64,000 bases of DNA from Atopostipes sp963558565 (GTDB taxonomy: Bacteria > Bacillota > Bacilli > Lactobacillales > Carnobacteriaceae_A): positions 1 to 64,000 of the forward strand of contig CAUWGX010000002.1 of the NCBI GenBank assembly GCA_963558565.1, read 5' to 3'. Position numbers and translations under genes: made by a program. The notes under the pieces are model-generated. The model searched no databases and was not told where the DNA came from. It worked only from the letters and a program-made list of their open reading frames with translations. The first letter of the stretch is position 1. Every line of letters starts with the position of its first letter. Shown here in pieces: positions 50,714 to 59,508 of the stretch.

Positions 50714-52993
50714 ATGCGTTATACGGATTATTTAAATGATTGGTATTTTAAACTGACAGATGAAGTACCAGAAAAATTAGATGAACTGGATGATTCGTGG
50801 AGTTTAGTAGAGGTGCCTCACACATGGAATAATTGGGACGGTCAAGATGGTGGTGCCGATTATTATCGCGGAAAAGGGGCTTACATGCTTGAGCTCGTTC
50901 GCCCGGATGTTCCTGAAGATCATAAAATTTATTTAGAATTCCAAGGAGTCAATTCAGTAGCGGAAGTTTATGCGAACGGTGAGAAATTGACCGAACATCG
51001 TGGGGGTTATTCCACTTTCCGCGTCGATATCAGTGATCATTTTACAGAGGATGAAACAACGATTACAGTTGTGGCAGACAACTCCCATTTTGACGATGTT
51101 TACCCTCAATCTGCTGACTTTACTTTTTATGGTGGGATGTACCGTCCTGTACAATTAATCACTGTACCCGACACTCATTTTGATCTTGATTTTTACGGAA
51201 GCTTAGGCATTACTTATAAGACGCAAATTGATCTCTACGATGCCAAAGTACAATTAAATGCATGGATTACAAACCCACAGCCTGCGGACCAGATCCATTT
51301 TGAAATTACAGATCAAAACGGCGATATTGTCAATGAAGTGTATGTTCCGGCGGAAGAAATGGTTGAAACGATCACTTCAATTACAGAACCACACTTATGG
51401 CAAGGGGTTGAGGATCCTTATTTATATGAATTAACAGCTTCGATTTGGCGTGGAAATGAGTGTTTAGATATTGTTTCCACTTCATTAGGTATTCGTGAAT
51501 TCTATGTGGATCCCGAGGAAGGCTTCTTCTTAAACGGTGAAAAAATGCCGCTTCGTGGAGTAGCGAAACATCAAGACTTTATGAACAGAGGGAACGCCGT
51601 TGAAATAGATCATTTAATTGAAGATGCGCAATTGATTCAAGAAATCGGCGCCAACACGGTTCGCCTCGCTCACTACCAGCATCCACAAGACTTTTATGAA
51701 TTATGCGATGCTTTTGGCTTTGTCGTCTGGGCAGAAATTCCGTTTATTTCTGTATTTAACGAAGATCCTGATGCACGAGAGAATACGATTTCCCAAATGA
51801 AAGAACTGATCTACCAAAATTACAATCATGCTTCCATCTTCTTCTGGGGCATCGGTAATGAATTAACAATCGGTGGTGACAGCCCTGAGCTAGTGGATAA
51901 CTTGAAAGAGTTAAATGAATTAACCAAAGAGATTGACCCGACTCGTTTAACAACGATGGCTCAGTTAAACAATCTTCCAATGGATTCTGAACATAATGAG
52001 ATTGCAGATGTCATCAGTTATAATATTTATTATGGTTGGTATATGGGACAACTAGAAGACAGTGAGAAATTTATGGATAAATTCCATGAAGAAAATCCTG
52101 ATATCCCACTCGGTATCTCTGAATATGGGACAGAAGGTATTATTAGCTGGCATACAGATGAACCGAAAAACCAAGACTATACGGAAGAATACCACGCGCT
52201 TTACCATGAACATATGGCAAAAGTACTGGATGAACGTGATTTTATCTGGTCTAGTCATGTTTGGAATATGTTTGACTTTGGGGCTGATAACCGAGACGAA
52301 GGCGGTATTGCCGGGCGTAATAATAAAGGGCTCGTAACATTTGACCGTCAAACCCGAAAAGATGCTTTCTATATTTATAAAGCTTACTGGTCTGATGAAC
52401 CTTTTGTTCATATTACAGGCAAACGCTATGCACAGCGCCCTTATGATGAAATGACCGTCAAAGTTTATTCTAACTTAGACACGCTCACTTTACTTGTCGA
52501 TGGCGAAGAATTTGCAGAAGTCTCAGGCGATAAAATCTTTGAATTTGAAAATGTACCGCTAGAAAATCAATATACAACTTTAACAGTCATGGCAGAACCG
52601 GGAGTTTACGACAGTGTTACCTTTGAAAAAGTTTCTGAACCCAATCCAAATTACGTTTTACCTGAAGAAGAAGAGGCAACCGGTGAAGGCGTACGGAACT
52701 GGTTTGAAGAAGAAACAGACAAAGGCGAGCCAGCTCCAGAAATGACTTTCGACGAAGATCATTTCTCCGTTAAGGACAAAGTAAAAGATGTTTTAGGCAA
52801 TGAGGATGCGAAGAAGGTCCTGTTGGATACTGTTTCGGCTGTTATGGACATGAACATTAAACCGACCACTCTCGCAATGCTCAATGAGTCCCCTGTTTCT
52901 AAGTTAGGAACTTTCCTCGGCGGGGATGATGAGGACGAAGAGACCGAAATGATGAAATGGTTAAACGCAGGATTACAAGAGATTGAAAAATAA
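50714..52993 (+). CDS. GH2 beta-galactosidase/beta-glucuronidase-like glycosidase
   Basis: A 759-residue GH2 enzyme. Domains: sugar-binding jelly roll (1-160), immunoglobulin-like (165-270), TIM barrel (275-560) and a further beta domain (570-640). Catalytic Glu residues sit in FFWGIGNELTIGG (acid/base, about 386) and GISEYGTEG (nucleophile, about 468). After residue 650 it carries an unusual 110-residue tail: an acidic Glu/Asp linker and a helical part (KDKVKDVLGNEDAKKVLLDTV) that are not part of the GH2 core. No signal peptide, so it is cytoplasmic. Substrate not fixed; no sugar transporter gene adjoins it. Start ATG with AAAGGGAG. Confidence 0.85.
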   Translation: MRYTDYLNDWYFKLTDEVPEKLDELDDSWSLVEVPHTWNNWDGQDGGADYYRGKGAYMLELVRPDVPEDHKIYLEFQGVNSVAEVYANGEKLTEHRGGYSTFRVDISDHFTEDETTITVVADNSHFDDVYPQSADFTFYGGMYRPVQLITVPDTHFDLDFYGSLGITYKTQIDLYDAKVQLNAWITNPQPADQIHFEITDQNGDIVNEVYVPAEEMVETITSITEPHLWQGVEDPYLYELTASIWRGNECLDIVSTSLGIREFYVDPEEGFFLNGEKMPLRGVAKHQDFMNRGNAVEIDHLIEDAQLIQEIGANTVRLAHYQHPQDFYELCDAFGFVVWAEIPFISVFNEDPDARENTISQMKELIYQNYNHASIFFWGIGNELTIGGDSPELVDNLKELNELTKEIDPTRLTTMAQLNNLPMDSEHNEIADVISYNIYYGWYMGQLEDSEKFMDKFHEENPDIPLGISEYGTEGIISWHTDEPKNQDYTEEYHALYHEHMAKVLDERDFIWSSHVWNMFDFGADNRDEGGIAGRNNKGLVTFDRQTRKDAFYIYKAYWSDEPFVHITGKRYAQRPYDEMTVKVYSNLDTLTLLVDGEEFAEVSGDKIFEFENVPLENQYTTLTVMAEPGVYDSVTFEKVSEPNPNYVLPEEEEATGEGVRNWFEEETDKGEPAPEMTFDEDHFSVKDKVKDVLGNEDAKKVLLDTVSAVMDMNIKPTTLAMLNESPVSKLGTFLGGDDEDEETEMMKWLNAGLQEIEK

Positions 52994-53008
52994 AGATTAA
53001 AATAAAAC

Positions 53009-53053
53009 AAAAGCATTCAAACCTTCGATTGAAGTGAAGGTTTGAATGCTTTT
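53009..53053. terminator. bidirectional terminator between the GH2 gene and mtlD
   Basis: Perfect 18-bp arms (AAAAGCATTCAAACCTTC/GAAGGTTTGAATGCTTTT) with T-runs on both strands, between convergent genes. Confidence 0.88.
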
Positions 53054-53121
53054 TTTTGTGTTTTGCACATTTATATTTTAGATTTTTATTGTCGCGACGA
53101 AACGTTTCGATGAGCGTGCAC

Positions 53122-54267
53122 TTACTCTTTTTCAGTTACACTTCTTTCGATCGCTTTTATTAATTCTTGCGATTCTAGGCCAGTTACTTCTTGAATCACA
53201 TCTTCTAACGGTTTTTCTGCTAACATATCTTGCAGTTTTACACTTTCTTCATCTGCGGGATCATCATAATGGAAGATCATGCCGACCGTATCAATGAGGG
53301 AATCACAAGTTAAGTTTCTTTCTGTTAATTCACGAATAGGTGAAATGAAACGATCATTGTAGCCTAATTTACGCAATGGTGAACGGCCCACTCGGACCAC
53401 ATCATCTGATATATAAGGATTTTGAAAGCGTTGAATAATTTTTTCTTGGTACTCTTCATGGCGTTCTTTATCAAATTTCCATTTATCGACCAATAGTGCT
53501 CCAGTCTCATTTAACACGCCTTTAAGCTGCTCTAACACTTTTTCATCTACGATCGCTTCCTTGATGGTTTCATAGCCTAGCATTTTAGCTGTATAAGCAA
53601 CGGTTGCATGGCCCGTATTCACGGAGAATAATTTTCTTTCAATAAAAGGTTCTAGGGATTTTTCATAACCTACACCCTCTAACTTCAAGTCTTTGTTTTT
53701 CATTTGGGATTCATCGATAATCCACTCATTGAAAGGCTCAACGGAAACATATAAAGGATCTTTGTGTGTTTGTAGTGGAATAATTCGGTCGACTGCCGCA
53801 TTTGGAAAGCCAATATAGTGACTAAGCTCTGCGACTTCTTCGTTCGTTAGATGTGCCTGCACATAACCTTTTAACTGCTCGCTTCCTCCAATTATATTCT
53901 CACACGCTAGAATATCTAAAGGAGCCTTATTTTCAGCTTGTAGTCTCTTTTGTAACCCTTCAGCGATGAGAGGTGCAATGTACTCTAAAATATTCGCTCC
54001 AATCGCAGTGGTCACAATATCTGCTGTTTCTATTTCTTGCGCAACCTTTTCTGGATGCTTTTCATTATTGATTCCACGCACGTTTGTAATGTGAATCGTT
54101 TCAGACTCCGGTGCTGCAAGAGCAATATCATATTCATTTCGCTCGTTTAAAGCATCAATAATTTCTTCATTAATATCTACAAAAACGATCTCTAAACCAT
54201 TTTTCGCTAGGACTTCTCCAATAAAACCGCGTCCTATGTTTCCAGCCCCAAAATGTACTGCCTTCAT
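53122..54267 (-). CDS. mtlD: Mannitol-1-phosphate 5-dehydrogenase
   Basis: A 381-residue NAD-dependent long-chain polyol dehydrogenase that oxidises mannitol-1-phosphate to fructose-6-phosphate. It has the N-terminal NAD motif MKAVHFGAGNIGRGFIG, NVRGINNEK, FPNAAVDRIIPLQ (about residues 153-165) and the catalytic Lys region in VNTGHATVAYTAKMLGY (about 218-234). It ends the mtlA-mtlR-mtlF-mtlD unit; the stop codon of mtlF is 4 nt upstream. Terminator shared with the convergent GH2 gene. Confidence 0.95.
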   Translation of the reverse strand: MKAVHFGAGNIGRGFIGEVLAKNGLEIVFVDINEEIIDALNERNEYDIALAAPESETIHITNVRGINNEKHPEKVAQEIETADIVTTAIGANILEYIAPLIAEGLQKRLQAENKAPLDILACENIIGGSEQLKGYVQAHLTNEEVAELSHYIGFPNAAVDRIIPLQTHKDPLYVSVEPFNEWIIDESQMKNKDLKLEGVGYEKSLEPFIERKLFSVNTGHATVAYTAKMLGYETIKEAIVDEKVLEQLKGVLNETGALLVDKWKFDKERHEEYQEKIIQRFQNPYISDDVVRVGRSPLRKLGYNDRFISPIRELTERNLTCDSLIDTVGMIFHYDDPADEESVKLQDMLAEKPLEDVIQEVTGLESQELIKAIERSVTEKE

Positions 54268-54270
54268 TCA

Positions 54271-54693
54271 TCATTCTCCTTTAATCAGTGACAAAATTTC
54301 TTCTTTTGTTTCAGCATCTGCAATTTTTTGAACATTTCCAATGTCTTCACATAACACGGCGATTTGCGAAAGCAAATCTAAATGTTCATCTCCTAATCCC
54401 GCGATTCCAAAAACGACCGTGACTAAATGGTCCTCAAATCTTACGCCCTCAGGGATTTGGATAATTGAAATTCCCGATTCTTTAATTAAATGACTCGAGT
54501 CATTCGTTCCATGAGGAATGGCGATAAAATTCCCCATGTACGTGGAAAGATCATCATCTCGTTCAATCATTTTTTCAATATAATCGTTTTCGATTAAACC
54601 TTTATCTTCTAATAATTTTCCAGCTAATTTGATCGCATCATTTTTATCTGAAAATGACTGATTTAATGCAATCATCTCTTCTGTTAGATCCAT
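54271..54693 (-). CDS. mtlF: PTS mannitol-specific EIIA component
   Basis: A 140-residue EIIA of the fructose/mannitol class. The phospho-accepting His is in NFIAIPHGTNDSS (about residue 60), followed by QIPEGVRFEDHLVTVVFGIA and LDLLSQIAVLCED. It passes phosphate from HPr to the MtlA EIIB domain. It lies between mtlR and mtlD in the operon. ATG with AAGGA. Confidence 0.94.
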   Translation of the reverse strand: MDLTEEMIALNQSFSDKNDAIKLAGKLLEDKGLIENDYIEKMIERDDDLSTYMGNFIAIPHGTNDSSHLIKESGISIIQIPEGVRFEDHLVTVVFGIAGLGDEHLDLLSQIAVLCEDIGNVQKIADAETKEEILSLIKGE

Positions 54694-54706
54694 ATTAACA
54701 TCCTTC

Positions 54707-56755
54707 CTACTTCAGCATTTTTTGTAATGTATTCACGCTAAGATGTTCCAATAATTTTTTTAGTTCTTGGGTATTCCCTTTTTGATATATTTCGGTATAG
54801 GCTTCTTTTTCGATAATCGAACTACTGATGATCCCTAAAAATTCTGCTGTTAATTCGTCCATATCTTCTGGAGCAAGCATGACTATGATCCGATCAACCT
54901 TCGTCGGCTGATCATCCATTCCTGTTGTTTCTATAGGTTTTTCTAAATGATGCAATTCGATACTTGGAGTTTTAACACTTTCGTCTGCAGTGTGTAGCAG
55001 CATAATCCCCGTATTCGGAATGGCTAAGGATGATTCATTCAACCGCTGCTCTAATTTATCTTTTAGTCTCGAATCAGCGTTGAAGACCACACTTAAATAG
55101 TCTTCAATCGTTCGAAATACTTGGTCCATCTTTATCACTTCTATATTTTCTATCAATTGATCAGATACTTGGACCACTCGCTTGACCTTCTCAAAAGATG
55201 TTTCTTTTTGGCCGGATGGTGGAGTCCCTGGTAATGAAGGTGCATGATTTGATATATACTGATGAATTCGACCTTTAATGGAAGCTATTTCCTCATCATC
55301 TAAAATGGGATTAATTAAACGATAATCCGCATCGAAGCCCGATAAAGTAATCGTTGAGAAAATGAGTTCATAATTCTGTAGATCGACCTCTTGTAAATCT
55401 GCCGCACGGACAACATCAATTTCTTTCATTTCAGGGATCGAACGTTCCAAGCGCGCCTTAAGGATTTTAGAAGTCCCGATACCACTCGTACAAACGACTA
55501 AAACATGAATACCTCTTTGAGCGCTATATTTTTCAAAACTGGAAGCAAAATGAGTGACGACATAACCAATTTCTTGTTCGGAAAAGATCGTTGGAGAGAA
55601 AACTTCAATTAATTTTTCTTCAACAATTGAATATAATGCTGCATATTCCTCTTTTAATTGATTGATGACAGCATTTTCCATCTCAGGTAAATGCAAGTCG
55701 ATTCGTTTCAATGCCGCCCCTACATGGTTGACTAAGTCTTGGTACAAAACATTATCTGTATTAAAATTCACTTTAAATTCTTTAGAGACTAATCTCATCA
55801 AATATTTAATATTAAATCCTAATTCCATATCATAAGCATTTTGAAAAATACTATGCTGTTTTCTAACGTTCATACCTCGTAACTGCATTGCTAAGAATGA
55901 CAGCTCGGTCATATTCAATAAGGCCTTCTCTTTTGAATCAAACTTTTTTACAATCGTTAGGATCTGCTGTAAATAAGGCAGTAACTGATTATGATCCAGC
56001 TGCTGGGTACTGTCTATATGATGGTTATTTTTTAGACGTAATAATGAAATAGAAATAATCAAGACAAAATTTATTAAATCATCATCCGCTAATTGATTAA
56101 AAATTTCAGGTTGTTCTTGTTCAAAGGACTGATAAACCATCTGCAAAATTTCTTTGTCTATTAACGAAAGCATGTACTGTGATTCTGTTTCTATACTATT
56201 CTCTTCGTTATTCATTAATAGTTGAAAGAAATCAAATTTATTGATTTCTTTCAACAAAATTTGACTGAGATATAAGCGGATATACACTTCGCTTCCGGAC
56301 AAATAGAGTCTATAATCTTCCGACCGTTTCAATGCGATATTGTATTTAGCGGCGATTTCGTTCAAACGATTGAGATCTTGTTGGATCGTTGACAACGAAA
56401 CTTCAAAGAGATTGGCTAAATCGGTCAATGTATTTTCTTTATTTTTTTGTAATCCAATCGTCGCCAATTCTGCCCATTGTCTTGTTTCAACATCCACCCA
56501 TTCAATAGTTATTGGTTCCTCAATTTTCTCTAGAAGTTGAGCAACCGCTTCTTCTGAACCATTTAATTGATAAAATTCCTCTTCTTTTTGCAGGTTAATG
56601 TCCAGAGCATCTAGAGTGTTTTCTAACCCTGAAATTTCACGGTAGACGGTTCTCTTGCTTACCTGTAAAATTCGCATCAATTCGTCCATTGACACGCCTT
56701 CACGTTTTTGTGTAAGCAGACGCAATATTATCATTTCTCTATTTGAAAAATACAC
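54707..56755 (-). CDS. mtlR: PTS-regulated transcriptional activator MtlR
   Basis: A 682-residue activator of the mannitol operon. Domains: N-terminal DeoR- and Mga-type helix-turn-helix pair (1-140), PRD1 (about 185-300), PRD2 (about 305-410), with conserved His in LVNHVGAAL (344) and VVTHFASSF (402), EIIB-Gat-like domain with Cys422 in HVLVVCTSGIGTS, and EIIA-Mtl-like domain (about 535-682) containing IPNTGIMLLHTADE. PRD1 lacks the usual His. Phosphorylation by PTS proteins switches it (known of family). It is a GTG start, 8 nt after GGTGAG. A predicted MtlR operator precedes mtlA. Confidence 0.93.
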   Translation of the reverse strand: MYFSNREMIILRLLTQKREGVSMDELMRILQVSKRTVYREISGLENTLDALDINLQKEEEFYQLNGSEEAVAQLLEKIEEPITIEWVDVETRQWAELATIGLQKNKENTLTDLANLFEVSLSTIQQDLNRLNEIAAKYNIALKRSEDYRLYLSGSEVYIRLYLSQILLKEINKFDFFQLLMNNEENSIETESQYMLSLIDKEILQMVYQSFEQEQPEIFNQLADDDLINFVLIISISLLRLKNNHHIDSTQQLDHNQLLPYLQQILTIVKKFDSKEKALLNMTELSFLAMQLRGMNVRKQHSIFQNAYDMELGFNIKYLMRLVSKEFKVNFNTDNVLYQDLVNHVGAALKRIDLHLPEMENAVINQLKEEYAALYSIVEEKLIEVFSPTIFSEQEIGYVVTHFASSFEKYSAQRGIHVLVVCTSGIGTSKILKARLERSIPEMKEIDVVRAADLQEVDLQNYELIFSTITLSGFDADYRLINPILDDEEIASIKGRIHQYISNHAPSLPGTPPSGQKETSFEKVKRVVQVSDQLIENIEVIKMDQVFRTIEDYLSVVFNADSRLKDKLEQRLNESSLAIPNTGIMLLHTADESVKTPSIELHHLEKPIETTGMDDQPTKVDRIIVMLAPEDMDELTAEFLGIISSSIIEKEAYTEIYQKGNTQELKKLLEHLSVNTLQKMLK

Positions 56756-56778
56756 AATATTAACTCACCGTTCCTCTT

Positions 56779-58521
56779 TTAATATTTAGCGATAATTTCA
56801 CTTATTTCCTTTTCATTTATCTTGTTTTCTACAATCTCAACATTTGAAGCGTCTACTTGTTTGCTTAATTTTTCAGGGACGACAAATACGGTATTTTCTT
56901 CATCCGTCATTTCGTCAATATGGATTTTTTCAATATTTACTGCGTTTTCTCTCTGTTCAGCATCTTCACGAAGCATTTCTAATAGCATTGTGCCACTTCC
57001 GCGAGTACTATCATCATAGACGACGTTAATGTTCTCGATGTTTTCTACTCTGTCGATTGCCTGACTAGGCTCTTGAGTCTCTTCTTCTTCAACATTTTCT
57101 GATGAGAATTCAGCGACAATGTCATCATACTTTGGACTTTGAAGGAAATTATCTACCGATATATGCATTGAGCTGGGTGTTCTTTGCTGTGCTCGATTGG
57201 TTAACTCTTGTTGCGTGATGACGAGCGTATTCGCATCATCTTTTAATTGATTAATGGCTGAATTTGTTACGTCCATATCAATATCTTCTTCTTCAAATTT
57301 CTTTCTTAATAAAGAAGCTCCCATTGCGCTCGACCCCATCCCAGCATCACAAGCAAAAATCACTCGATCAATTTGCTGAGGTTCTATTTCATCCGTTGTT
57401 TGTGCGGGTGTTCCTTTTGATTCTTGTTTCATCGATTGTGATTTTTCAATTTCAGAATCTAAGTCGTTATCTTCGGGCGCACTTTTGTCTGCTCTTAGAA
57501 TGATTGCTGCAATAATAAACGAGACTAGAGCAGCAACTGCAACACCTGCTAATACTTGTAGCCATTCGCCTCGAGGAGTCATCGCCATAACAGCAAAAAT
57601 GGACCCAGGTGAAGCCGGTGCTGATAAACCTGCTCCTAATAACTGACTAACGAAAGTACCAGATACTCCTCCACCGATAACAGCTAAAAATAAACTCGGT
57701 TTCATCATGATATATGGGAAGTAAATTTCGTGAATACCGCCAAGAAAATGAATAATTAAAGCACCGCTCGATGAACTTTTAGCGGATCCTTTACCATACA
57801 TCATATAACCCAACAGAATCCCTAAACCAGGACCTGGGTTAGCTTCTAATAGATACAGAATCGATTTACCAGTTTCCAGGCTTTGTTCTGTTCCTAGTGG
57901 TGTTAAAATGCCATGATTAATTGCGTTATTAAGAAATAATACTTTTGCCGGTTCAATAAATATATTCGCTAACGGCAAGACACCTACTTGAATAATATAG
58001 TCGACACCTTGTGCCATTAAATTTGTTCCTGCTGTTACTGCGGGTCCTACCGCATAATAGCCCAGAATCGCCAAAAGAGCACCTAAAATTCCAGCTGAGA
58101 AATTATTATATAACATTTCAAAACCGGCTCTAATTTTGTTTTGAAACAGTTCATCAAATGTTTTGATGACCCAACCAGCGAGTGGTCCCATAATCATTGC
58201 ACCAATAAACATTGGGATCTCCGAGCCGACAATAACACCCATGGTAGCAATGGCTCCGACGACACCTCCCCGCTCTTCATAGACTAATTTGCCCCCTTGA
58301 TATCCGATCATGATAGGTAATAAATAGTTTAACATGGGTTCGTTGAGTTCAGCCAATTGTGGATTTGGCAGCCAACCCGTTTCAATAAATAAAGCTGTAA
58401 TTAAGCCCCATGCAATAAACATACCGATATTCGGCATAATCATACTGCTCAGATTGGTTCCTAATTTCTGTACGGCTGTTCGAAGTGCTCCAGAATTATT
58501 ATCTGGTGTTTGTGTTTCCAT
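56779..58521 (-). CDS. mtlA: PTS mannitol-specific EIICB with a degenerate second EIIB-like domain
   Basis: A 580-residue permease. EIIC occupies residues 1-345, with GGIHEIYFPYIMMKP (about 261-275). A 35-residue acidic linker leads to EIIB (385-472) with the phospho-Cys391 in VIFACDAGMGSSAM. After it, residues 496-580 have the same strand-helix pattern as the EIIB (INVVYDDSTRGSGTMLLEML ... NTVFVVPEKLSKQ), but Tyr502 replaces Cys, so this looks like a degenerate EIIB copy. Standard MtlA of B. subtilis is about 478 residues. It transports and phosphorylates mannitol. A cre site overlaps its promoter -35, and an MtlR operator lies upstream. ATG with AAGGAGG. Confidence 0.9.
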   Translation of the reverse strand: METQTPDNNSGALRTAVQKLGTNLSSMIMPNIGMFIAWGLITALFIETGWLPNPQLAELNEPMLNYLLPIMIGYQGGKLVYEERGGVVGAIATMGVIVGSEIPMFIGAMIMGPLAGWVIKTFDELFQNKIRAGFEMLYNNFSAGILGALLAILGYYAVGPAVTAGTNLMAQGVDYIIQVGVLPLANIFIEPAKVLFLNNAINHGILTPLGTEQSLETGKSILYLLEANPGPGLGILLGYMMYGKGSAKSSSSGALIIHFLGGIHEIYFPYIMMKPSLFLAVIGGGVSGTFVSQLLGAGLSAPASPGSIFAVMAMTPRGEWLQVLAGVAVAALVSFIIAAIILRADKSAPEDNDLDSEIEKSQSMKQESKGTPAQTTDEIEPQQIDRVIFACDAGMGSSAMGASLLRKKFEEEDIDMDVTNSAINQLKDDANTLVITQQELTNRAQQRTPSSMHISVDNFLQSPKYDDIVAEFSSENVEEEETQEPSQAIDRVENIENINVVYDDSTRGSGTMLLEMLREDAEQRENAVNIEKIHIDEMTDEENTVFVVPEKLSKQVDASNVEIVENKINEKEISEIIAKY

Positions 58522-58586
58522 CTTTATTTCCTCCTTATTTTATTTTTATTCAATACTTAATCATTCCTACTATCTTTCAGTAATTT

Positions 58587-58615
58587 AATATAACGAGATC
58601 AAAATCACTTTGCAA
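58587..58615 (-). promoter_or_regulatory. mtlA promoter
   Basis: Minus strand: TTGCAA (58610-58615), 17-nt spacer, TATATT (58587-58592). The -35 overlaps the cre site; the predicted MtlR operator is upstream. Confidence 0.65.
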
Positions 58616-58624
58616 GCGTTCTCA
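58611..58624. promoter_or_regulatory. cre site overlapping the mtlA promoter
   Basis: TGCAAGCGTTCTCA matches the cre consensus TGWAARCGYTWNCW at 12 of 14 positions and overlaps the -35 of the mtl promoter. Confidence 0.6.
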
Positions 58625-58631
58625 GCACCAG

Positions 58632-58656
58632 TTTTGGCACAAAAAAATTGCCAAAA
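58632..58656. promoter_or_regulatory. candidate MtlR operator
   Basis: Inverted repeat TTTTGGCA (58632-58639) and TGCCAAAA (58649-58656) with a 9-nt spacer, upstream of the mtlA promoter -35. Position and symmetry fit an activator site; the sequence match to MtlR sites of relatives is partial. Confidence 0.5.
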
Positions 58657-58673
58657 ATATTTTTATTGTGAAG

Positions 58674-58723
58674 TTGACAACAATCTTTTTGAGGAGTAAA
58701 CTATTTTTATAAAAAAATAGTTT
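58674..58723 (+). promoter_or_regulatory. nagB promoter with overlapping palindrome
   Basis: TTGACA (58674-58679), 17-nt spacer, TAAACT (58697-58702). A perfect 11-bp inverted repeat AAACTATTTTT (58698-58708)/AAAAATAGTTT (58713-58723) covers the -10 and start site, so it is a candidate operator, perhaps for a GntR-type NagR (not in the window). Confidence 0.55.
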
Positions 58724-58739
58724 AAAGGGGTTATAATAT

Positions 58740-59444
58740 ATGGAAATTATTTATGCTAAAAACAAAGATGAAGGTTCAACAAAAGCTTACGAGATCATAC
58801 GTGAAGCATTAGATAACGGTGCGGAAGTTTTTGGTTTAGCGACTGGGTCAACACCTGAAAGTGTTTATGAGAAACTTGTTGCAAGCGATGTTGATTTTTC
58901 AGATGCTGTTTCCGTCAATTTAGATGAATACATAGGTTTAGCTGGAACAGATGAACAAAGCTATCGCTATTTCATGGAACAACACCTTTTCAACGAGAAA
59001 CCTTTCAAAGCCTCTTATGTTCCAAATGGTTTAAATGATGAAGAAGAAGAAATTAAACGTTACGAGCAAATCCTTGCTGAAAACCCAGTTGATTTACAAC
59101 TCTTAGGGATCGGTCAAAATGGTCATATTGCCTTTAATGAACCAGGTACATCGTTTGATTCTGTTACACATAAAGTAGAACTGACCGATTCAACGATTCA
59201 AGCCAATAAACGTAATTTTGAAAAAGAAGAAGATGTACCACGTTATGCTTATTCAATGGGACTAAGCTCTATTATGAAAGCTAAAAAGATTCTTCTTTTA
59301 GCGTTTGGCGAAGAAAAAGCTCAAGCAGTCAAAGACTTAGTAACTGCTGAAGAACCTACGGAAGACATACCATCGACTATTTTAGTTAACCATCCTGATG
59401 TGACAGTGATTGTCGATGAAGCAGCTGCTCAACTCATTCAATAA
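58740..59444 (+). CDS. nagB: Glucosamine-6-phosphate deaminase
   Basis: A 234-residue enzyme of the short Gram-positive NagB group, converting glucosamine-6-phosphate to fructose-6-phosphate and ammonia. Motifs: FGLATGSTPESVYEKL (about residues 31-46), VSVNLDEYIGL (about 59-69), IGQNGHIAFNEPG (about 126-138, with the catalytic Asp/His pair) and SMGLSSIMKAKKILLLAFG. It is divergent from the mtlA operon, sharing a 218-bp control region. ATG with AAAGGGG. Confidence 0.93.
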   Translation: MEIIYAKNKDEGSTKAYEIIREALDNGAEVFGLATGSTPESVYEKLVASDVDFSDAVSVNLDEYIGLAGTDEQSYRYFMEQHLFNEKPFKASYVPNGLNDEEEEIKRYEQILAENPVDLQLLGIGQNGHIAFNEPGTSFDSVTHKVELTDSTIQANKRNFEKEEDVPRYAYSMGLSSIMKAKKILLLAFGEEKAQAVKDLVTAEEPTEDIPSTILVNHPDVTVIVDEAAAQLIQ

Positions 59445-59457
59445 ATTCAGTCAATAG

Positions 59458-59502
59458 AAGTCTAGGATAAGGGAGCCTTTAAGCGACCTTTGTCCTAGAC
59501 TT
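59458..59502. terminator. bidirectional terminator between nagB and the monooxygenase gene
   Basis: AAGTCTAGGA/TCCTAGACTT arms (59458-59467 with 59493-59502) with partial inner pairing and T6 on the plus strand; genes on each side are convergent. Confidence 0.75.
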
Positions 59503-59508
59503 TTTTCA

